NCBI GenBank assembly: GCA_947454475.1 | Contig: CANGLD010000004.1 | Location: 1-34,881, forward strand | DNA: 34,881 nt | From: Oxalobacteraceae bacterium | GTDB lineage: Bacteria; Pseudomonadota; Gammaproteobacteria; Burkholderiales; Burkholderiaceae_D | Reading direction: 5' to 3' | In this document: positions 29,317-34,881 of the stretch, in pieces | Position numbering within the stretch: position 1 is the stretch's first letter | Layout of the letters: each line of letters starts with the position of its first letter | Program-made: the position numbers and the translations under genes | Notes under the pieces: model-generated | What the model was told of the DNA's origin: nothing | The model's database searches: none | The model's input: only the letters and a program-made list of their open reading frames with translations

Positions 29317-29778
29317 ATGGATTTAAGAAAACTCAAAACTCTCATCGACTTGGTTGCTGAATCAGGCATCTCCGAACTGGAAGTCACAGAAGGAGAAAGC
29401 AAAGTCAAAATCGTTAAATCATCTGCTGCTTCTAACCAAGTGGTGATGATGCAGCAACCGATGTCACACGCTCCTGGCACGCATATGCAAGCTCAACCAG
29501 CTGCACCTGCAGTTGCAGCGGCTCCTGCTGCAGCCGAGCCGACTGGACATATCGTTAAGTCTCCTATGGTTGGGACTTTCTATCGCTCCTCTGCTCCTGG
29601 TGCAGCGCCGTTTGTAGAACTAGGCTCTACGATTAAAGACGGTGACACGATTTGTATTATCGAAGCTATGAAGCTGTTAAATGAGATTGATGCTGATGCT
29701 TCTGGCGTCATCACACAAATCCTGGTCGAAAACGGACAACCAGTTGAGTTCGGCCAGCCTCTGTTCGTCATTGGATAA
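29317..29778 (+). CDS. accB: biotin carboxyl carrier protein of acetyl-CoA carboxylase
   Basis: Ala/Pro-rich linker and biotinylation motif [15 protein letters not shown]; upstream of accC. Confidence 0.97.
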   Translation: MDLRKLKTLIDLVAESGISELEVTEGESKVKIVKSSAASNQVVMMQQPMSHAPGTHMQAQPAAPAVAAAPAAAEPTGHIVKSPMVGTFYRSSAPGAAPFVELGSTIKDGDTICIIEAMKLLNEIDADASGVITQILVENGQPVEFGQPLFVIG

Positions 29779-29857
29779 CTTCACAAAGGTGTTGTGTTAC
29801 TGCTAGCAGCAAACCGTCCTACGACGAGCTTGCTGGCAGTGATATACAGATCTCACT

Positions 29858-31240
29858 ATGTTCGAAAAAATTCTAATCGCCAACCGTGGTGAAATCGCTC
29901 TGCGTATTCAACGCGCTTGTCGCGAAATGGGTATTAGGACCGTTGTTGTCCACTCAGAAGCAGATCGCGAAGCGAAATACGTCAAGCTTGCAGATGAATC
30001 TGTTTGCATAGGACCGGCTGCTTCTGCCCAAAGTTATTTAAGCATGCCCGCTATTATTAGCGCAGCTGAAGTCACTGATGCTGAAGCGATTCATCCGGGT
30101 TACGGCTTCTTGTCTGAAAATGCAGACTTTGCAGAACGCGTAGAAAAATCTGGTTTTGTTTTTATTGGTCCGCGCTCCGATTCCATTCGCTTAATGGGCG
30201 ATAAAGTCTCAGCTAAGCAAGCCATGATTAAAGCAGGCGTGCCTTGCGTACCAGGTTCAGAAGGTGCTTTACCGGATGATCCAAAAATTATTATTCAAAC
30301 CGCACGCAAGATTGGTTATCCCGTCATTATTAAAGCAGCGGGTGGTGGTGGTGGTCGTGGCATGCGCGTGGTGCACACTGAAGCTGCATTATTAAATGCA
30401 GTCACGATGACTAAGACTGAAGCCGGTGCTGCTTTCAGTAATCCTGAAGTGTATATGGAAAAGTATTTGGAAAATCCACGTCACGTGGAAATCCAAATAC
30501 TCGCGGATGAATATAAAAATGCGATTTGGTTAGGTGAACGTGATTGCTCTATGCAACGCCGCCATCAAAAAGTAATAGAAGAAGCGCCAGCAGTTGGCAT
30601 TCCACGCAAACTCATAGAAAAAATTGGTGATCGTTGCGCAGAAGCTTGTCGCAAAATTGGTTATCGTGGCGCGGGTACTTTCGAATTTTTATATGAAGCA
30701 GGTGAGTTTTATTTCATAGAAATGAATACGCGTATTCAGGTTGAGCATCCCGTGACTGAAATGGTGACCGGTGTAGATTTAGTTCAAGAACAAATACGTG
30801 TGGCATTCGGAGAAAAACTTAAACTGCGTCAGCGCGATATCGTTATTGAAGGTCATGCGATTGAATGCCGTATCAATGCAGAAGATCCCTTTAAATTTAC
30901 GCCTTCACCAGGTCGTATCACCGCATGGCATGCACCAGGCGGTCCAGGTATACGGGTAGATTCGCATGCTTATGCAGGTTATTACGTACCACCGCATTAC
31001 GACTCTATGGTCGGCAAAGTGATTGCATATGGCGCAACACGTGAACAAGCCATACGACGTATGCAAATCGCTTTATCTGAAATGGTGGTGGAAGGTATAC
31101 AAACTAACATTCCCCTGCATCGTGAATTAATGGTAGATGCTCGCTTTGCAGAAGGCGGCACTAACATTCATTATCTCGAACATAAACTGGCAGACAAACC
31201 AGATCTGGAACACAACCCCAAGCTCGCTGCCAAAAAATAG
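29858..31240 (+). CDS. accC: biotin carboxylase subunit of acetyl-CoA carboxylase
   Basis: [94 protein letters not shown]. Confidence 0.98.
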   Translation: MFEKILIANRGEIALRIQRACREMGIRTVVVHSEADREAKYVKLADESVCIGPAASAQSYLSMPAIISAAEVTDAEAIHPGYGFLSENADFAERVEKSGFVFIGPRSDSIRLMGDKVSAKQAMIKAGVPCVPGSEGALPDDPKIIIQTARKIGYPVIIKAAGGGGGRGMRVVHTEAALLNAVTMTKTEAGAAFSNPEVYMEKYLENPRHVEIQILADEYKNAIWLGERDCSMQRRHQKVIEEAPAVGIPRKLIEKIGDRCAEACRKIGYRGAGTFEFLYEAGEFYFIEMNTRIQVEHPVTEMVTGVDLVQEQIRVAFGEKLKLRQRDIVIEGHAIECRINAEDPFKFTPSPGRITAWHAPGGPGIRVDSHAYAGYYVPPHYDSMVGKVIAYGATREQAIRRMQIALSEMVVEGIQTNIPLHRELMVDARFAEGGTNIHYLEHKLADKPDLEHNPKLAAKK

Positions 31241-31249
31241 GCGGCCATC

Positions 31250-32170
31250 ATGAGCTGGACTGAAATAGTGTTAGAAGTACCGCGCCAGCATGCAGAGTTG
31301 TTATCTGATGCGTTGATGGAAGCTGGCGCGCTTTCCGTTTCTGTTGAAGATGCTGATGAAGGTACCGATGCAGAGCGTGCACTATTTGGTGAACCTGGCA
31401 TGGAGCCTGAACAACAAGCTTGGGAGCGTAGTCGCGTTATCGCTCTAGCAGAGTCGAATGAAAATCATGCTGCGTTAGTTGCTGCTGCTTGTGCGTCCTG
31501 TGAATTAACCCATCCAGAAAAAAATCATTCTTGGCCTTTTACATTACGTGAAGTGGCAGAACAAGATTGGGTGCGTCTCACGCAATCCCAATTTGAACCT
31601 ATACATATTGGTGAACGTATTTGGGTCGTGCCTAGTTGGCATGCTGCTCCGGATGCCAATGCTTTAGTACTCGAACTTGATCCAGGTTTAGCCTTTGGTA
31701 CTGGTAGCCATCCAACTACACGTCTGTGTATGGAATGGTTAGAAAAACATGCACCACAATCTTCCACAGTACTGGATTATGGATGTGGCTCCGGCATACT
31801 CGCTATGGTGGCCGACAAACTTGGTGCAAGTTCTGTACATGGTGTCGATATCGATCCACAAGCAATTGAATCCGCTCGCTATAATGCAGAGCGTAATGCT
31901 TGCACTATTGATTATTTTCTACCTGAAGATTTTGGTGCTTTGTATCCTCATCAGCAATATGATTATTTGCTCGCGAATATATTAGCAAGTCCATTGAAAC
32001 TCATGGCACCCATGCTGTGTGGTCGATTAAAAAAACAAGGCAAGATGGTGTTATCTGGTGTGCTTGCACGACAAGCTGAAGAAGTGATTCATGCTTATCA
32101 ACCCTTTATTCAACTGGCAGTTTGGGCTGAACATGAAGGATGGGTTGCTTTAGCTAGTCAGTCTCAATGA
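31250..32170 (+). CDS. prmA: ribosomal protein L11 methyltransferase
   Basis: [87 protein letters not shown]. Confidence 0.96.
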   Translation: MSWTEIVLEVPRQHAELLSDALMEAGALSVSVEDADEGTDAERALFGEPGMEPEQQAWERSRVIALAESNENHAALVAAACASCELTHPEKNHSWPFTLREVAEQDWVRLTQSQFEPIHIGERIWVVPSWHAAPDANALVLELDPGLAFGTGSHPTTRLCMEWLEKHAPQSSTVLDYGCGSGILAMVADKLGASSVHGVDIDPQAIESARYNAERNACTIDYFLPEDFGALYPHQQYDYLLANILASPLKLMAPMLCGRLKKQGKMVLSGVLARQAEEVIHAYQPFIQLAVWAEHEGWVALASQSQ

Positions 32171-32218
32171 CAAACAAAAACATTCTTAAATTAATTCTTG
32201 GCGTTAGTTAAATCTAGT

Positions 32219-33133
32219 ATGTTGATTACGACTTGTCCTCACTGCGAAACGCGCTTCAAGGTCACCACAGAACAACTGTTGCTGCGCAATGGTACGGTTC
32301 GCTGTGGCGCTTGCAGACAAGTCTTTGACGGTGGTGCTCGCTTAGTCAGTGATGAAGCAGCTGATCTCTTACTCAATCCAATAGCAGCAGTAGAAACTGA
32401 ACTCGCTTCAACAGCTTCTGAATCCATGCCTGCCACAGGCAAAACTGAACCCAACATGCAAGATGAGTTAGAAACACTCTCTAAAGCTATCTCGGATTGG
32501 CAAGTTCAACCTCGTAAAGATTTACCAAAGTTTGATCCTCTGCTCGAGGAATATGAAGTTGATTCTCCACCTGTAGTGAGCACAACTGCAAACAGCACAT
32601 CAGCGAACGAACCTGCGTTTGTTCAAGAAGCGAAGCAAAAAGCGCGTCGCTCTCGACTTTGGAAAACAGTTGTTTGGGTAGGTATACCGTTATTGTTCAT
32701 CACTCTCGCACTACAACTTGTGATTCATTTTCGGAATGAGATTGTTGCGCAATCACCTGAGAGTGATCCCGCTATGCGTATTGCATGTGCTTATTTAGGT
32801 TGCACTATTAATCTACCAGCGCAAATCAAACAACTCTCTTTGCAATCTAGTCAGTTACGCGCGATTCCAGATCAAGTGAATCAATTCGAATTAATCGCTT
32901 TGTTACGTAATCAAAGTCCATCACCACAATCATGGCCTTCACTAGAATTACAACTCAAAGATGACATAGGCGACGTCATTACGCGCAAAGTTTTCTTACC
33001 GCAGAATTTTTTGACTCAACCTAGCTTATTAAAACTAGGCATTGCTGCGCAATCGGAACATGAGATACGCCTGGTGTTTGAACTCACTGGACCTGCGCCT
33101 ACTGACTTCCAGCTCACCATGTTCTACCCCTAA
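32219..33133 (+). CDS. zinc-ribbon (MJ0042-type) and DUF3426 membrane protein
   Basis: MLITTCPHCETRFKVTTEQLLLRNGTVRCGACRQVFDG (paired CxxC), central TM (TVVWVGIPLLFITLALQLVI), C-terminal DUF3426-like domain. Start placed at ATG 32219. Confidence 0.85.
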   Translation: MLITTCPHCETRFKVTTEQLLLRNGTVRCGACRQVFDGGARLVSDEAADLLLNPIAAVETELASTASESMPATGKTEPNMQDELETLSKAISDWQVQPRKDLPKFDPLLEEYEVDSPPVVSTTANSTSANEPAFVQEAKQKARRSRLWKTVVWVGIPLLFITLALQLVIHFRNEIVAQSPESDPAMRIACAYLGCTINLPAQIKQLSLQSSQLRAIPDQVNQFELIALLRNQSPSPQSWPSLELQLKDDIGDVITRKVFLPQNFLTQPSLLKLGIAAQSEHEIRLVFELTGPAPTDFQLTMFYP

Positions 33134-33186
33134 GCACCCTAAGACCAATAAATTTTTTGCTTTTTGAACTTTGATATAGGCCCATC

Positions 33187-34119
33187 ATGACCTCACTTAT
33201 TTGTGGATCACTTGCATTCGACACCATCATGTCCTTTGGCGGACGTTTTTCTGAAGCCTTACTCGCTGACCAGCTACATAAAATTAATGTCGCTTTTTTA
33301 GTGCCAGGTATACGCCGTGAATTCGGTGGTTGCGCAGGAAATATCGCTTACAACTTAAAACTCTTGAATGGCGATCCACTTATCATGGCAACCATAGGTC
33401 AAGATAGTGCACCCTACATAGAACGCTTAGATAAATTAGGTATTAGTCGTCGTTGCGTAAAAATGATTGATTCATCTTATACAGCGCAAGCTTTTATCAC
33501 CACAGACGTCGATAGCAACCAGATTACCGCTTTCCATCCTGGCGCAATGGCGATGTCGCATCAAATTAAAATTGCAGATGCTGGCAAAGTGAGTTTAGCT
33601 ATCATCGCTCCAGATGGTCGTGACGGCATGGTAGAACATGCGCGCGATTGTGCAGAAGCGAATATTCCTTTCATCTTCGATCCAGGCCAAGGTCTGCCTA
33701 TGTTTAATGGCGAAGAATTAACGCACTTCATTGAACTCGCGACTTATGTCGCAGTGAATGATTATGAAGCTGAGTTACTGACTGAGCGCACAGGTTTGTC
33801 CTTACAACAAATTGCAGAACGTGTTTCTGCTTTGATTGTGACCCGCGGTGAACAAGGCGCTGAAATTTTTACTAGCGATGGCCGCCTTGATATACCAGTA
33901 GTTAAAGTAGCAGATATCGTTGATCCTACGGGCTGCGGTGATGCCTTCCGAGCTGGCATGTTGTTTGGTTTAACGCGTGATATGGACTGGATGACGATAG
34001 GACGTTTATCTAGCCTTATGGGTGCAATTAAAATTGCTAGCCAAGGTGGACAGAATCATGCACCTACTTTAGATCAAATCGAAGATCGATTTTTCCAAGA
34101 ATATGGATATCGCTTTTAA
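33187..34119 (+). CDS. PfkB-family carbohydrate/adenosine kinase-like protein
   Basis: ICGSLAFDTIMSF, FGGCAGNIAYNLKLLN, VTRGEQGAEIF, DIVDPTGCGDAFRAGMLFGL (PfkB signature 2). Confidence 0.9.
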   Translation: MTSLICGSLAFDTIMSFGGRFSEALLADQLHKINVAFLVPGIRREFGGCAGNIAYNLKLLNGDPLIMATIGQDSAPYIERLDKLGISRRCVKMIDSSYTAQAFITTDVDSNQITAFHPGAMAMSHQIKIADAGKVSLAIIAPDGRDGMVEHARDCAEANIPFIFDPGQGLPMFNGEELTHFIELATYVAVNDYEAELLTERTGLSLQQIAERVSALIVTRGEQGAEIFTSDGRLDIPVVKVADIVDPTGCGDAFRAGMLFGLTRDMDWMTIGRLSSLMGAIKIASQGGQNHAPTLDQIEDRFFQEYGYRF

Positions 34120-34132
34120 TTGATCACCATGT

Positions 34133-34163
34133 AAAAAGGCGATGCTTTTGCATCGCCTTTTTT
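34133..34163. terminator. bidirectional intrinsic terminator between the convergent pfkB-family and YggU-type genes
   Basis: AAAAAGGCGATGC-TTTT-GCATCGCCTTTTTT: perfect GC-rich stem with TTTT loop, T6 tail on + and A5 before the stem (U tail on -). Confidence 0.92.
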
Positions 34164-34191
34164 ATTTCCATCACGAGTATGTGTAGTGCCT

Positions 34192-34491
34192 TCACAATGG
34201 CAGCAATAGTCGACTGATTTCTTCTATTTCTCGCTGCGCTTTTATTTCCACTACCTTGAGCCTACTCGTTATTCCTCGCACCACACTGATTTGTTTTTTT
34301 GGCACTTTAATTTGGGTCGCAATAAAACGAATTAATTCCTCATTCGCCTGACCTTCTATGGGTTGTGCTTTAAGTCGTATTTTTAAAGCCCCATCTAACA
34401 AACCGACTACTTCTGTGTTTTTCGCATTCGGCAGTACTTGCACACTTAGCCTGATAGCATCGCCATGCTGACTACACCACTCGGCTTTCAT
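34192..34491 (-). CDS. DUF167/YggU-family protein
   Basis: SVQVLPNAKNTEVVGLLDGALKIRLKAQPIEGQANEELIRFIA matches the DUF167 core; adjacent to a YggT-like gene. Confidence 0.88.
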   Translation of the reverse strand: MKAEWCSQHGDAIRLSVQVLPNAKNTEVVGLLDGALKIRLKAQPIEGQANEELIRFIATQIKVPKKQISVVRGITSRLKVVEIKAQREIEEISRLLLPL

Positions 34492-34881
34492 TAAGCCAAA
34501 CTGAGTAGGATTTCATCCGCCACAAACAACACAATACGTAACAGAAGGAATGCAACCAAAGGAGATAAATCTACTCCTCCTATAGCCGGTAATAATCGAC
34601 GCAATGGGCGCATCAGTGGTTCATTCAATGCTCGTACCATAGGCGCAATAGGTGCATGTGGATTCACCCAACTAAAAATCACTTCTATGAATAACAATCC
34701 GATTAAGCCGTACACCATCCAATGCACCATGGTTAAAACGGATAGCAAAATAATAGAGGGTGCGCTGAATGGAGCAGAACGTGCTGCCAGCTGTAAGACG
34801 ATTGATAATAAAGAAATCAGAAAAGCGCCAAATAGACTTGCCCAATCAAATCCACCCAAACCAGGCAAAATACGACGCAAA
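34491..34881 (-). CDS. YggT-family membrane protein, N-terminus cut by window edge
   Basis: ORF remains open at the right edge; the track start is a TTG reading as an internal Leu (LRRILPGLGGFDWASL). The second half-repeat RPLRRLLPAIGGVDLSPLVAFLLL matches the YggT repeat. Confidence 0.88.
   Translation of the reverse strand, partial: LRRILPGLGGFDWASLFGAFLISLLSIVLQLAARSAPFSAPSIILLSVLTMVHWMVYGLIGLLFIEVIFSWVNPHAPIAPMVRALNEPLMRPLRRLLPAIGGVDLSPLVAFLLLRIVLFVADEILLSLA

Noticed and set aside
1-34881. Mobile element, prophage, CRISPR, toxin-antitoxin or defence island
   Set aside because: No transposase, integrase, phage, Cas or repeat-spacer pattern seen; the content is housekeeping genes in compact operons.

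Overview
This window is a gene-dense, low-GC chromosomal segment. Gene content and order (ruvX-pyrR-pyrB-pyrC', pilGHIJ-chpA, rubA/thiD-hemL, accBC-prmA) suggest a betaproteobacterium, probably Burkholderiales. I support 34 protein-coding genes, two of them cut by the window edges: rfbB at the left and a YggT-family gene at the right. The rest comprises pyrimidine biosynthesis, a Pil-Chp type IV pilus chemosensory cluster, cofactor, cell-wall and aromatic biosynthesis genes, and acetyl-CoA carboxylase accBC. I saw no tRNA, rRNA, CRISPR array, transposon or phage module. The most interesting non-coding signal is the ~295-nt leader upstream of corA. It is rich in inverted repeats, contains mutually exclusive pairings, and carries a possible anti-Shine-Dalgarno tract, so it looks like a candidate cis-regulatory RNA, perhaps metal-responsive. 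Secondary leads are a ThiD-like protein with degenerated catalytic motifs, a metal-ligand-less dihydroorotase (PyrC'), PyrR in an overlapping operon with no room for classical attenuators, a nested stem-loop between accB and accC, a possible nucleotidyltransferase-like hypothetical protein, and a divergent N-terminal half of ChpA. All calls come from reading the sequence and supplied translations; no searches or folding programs were run.
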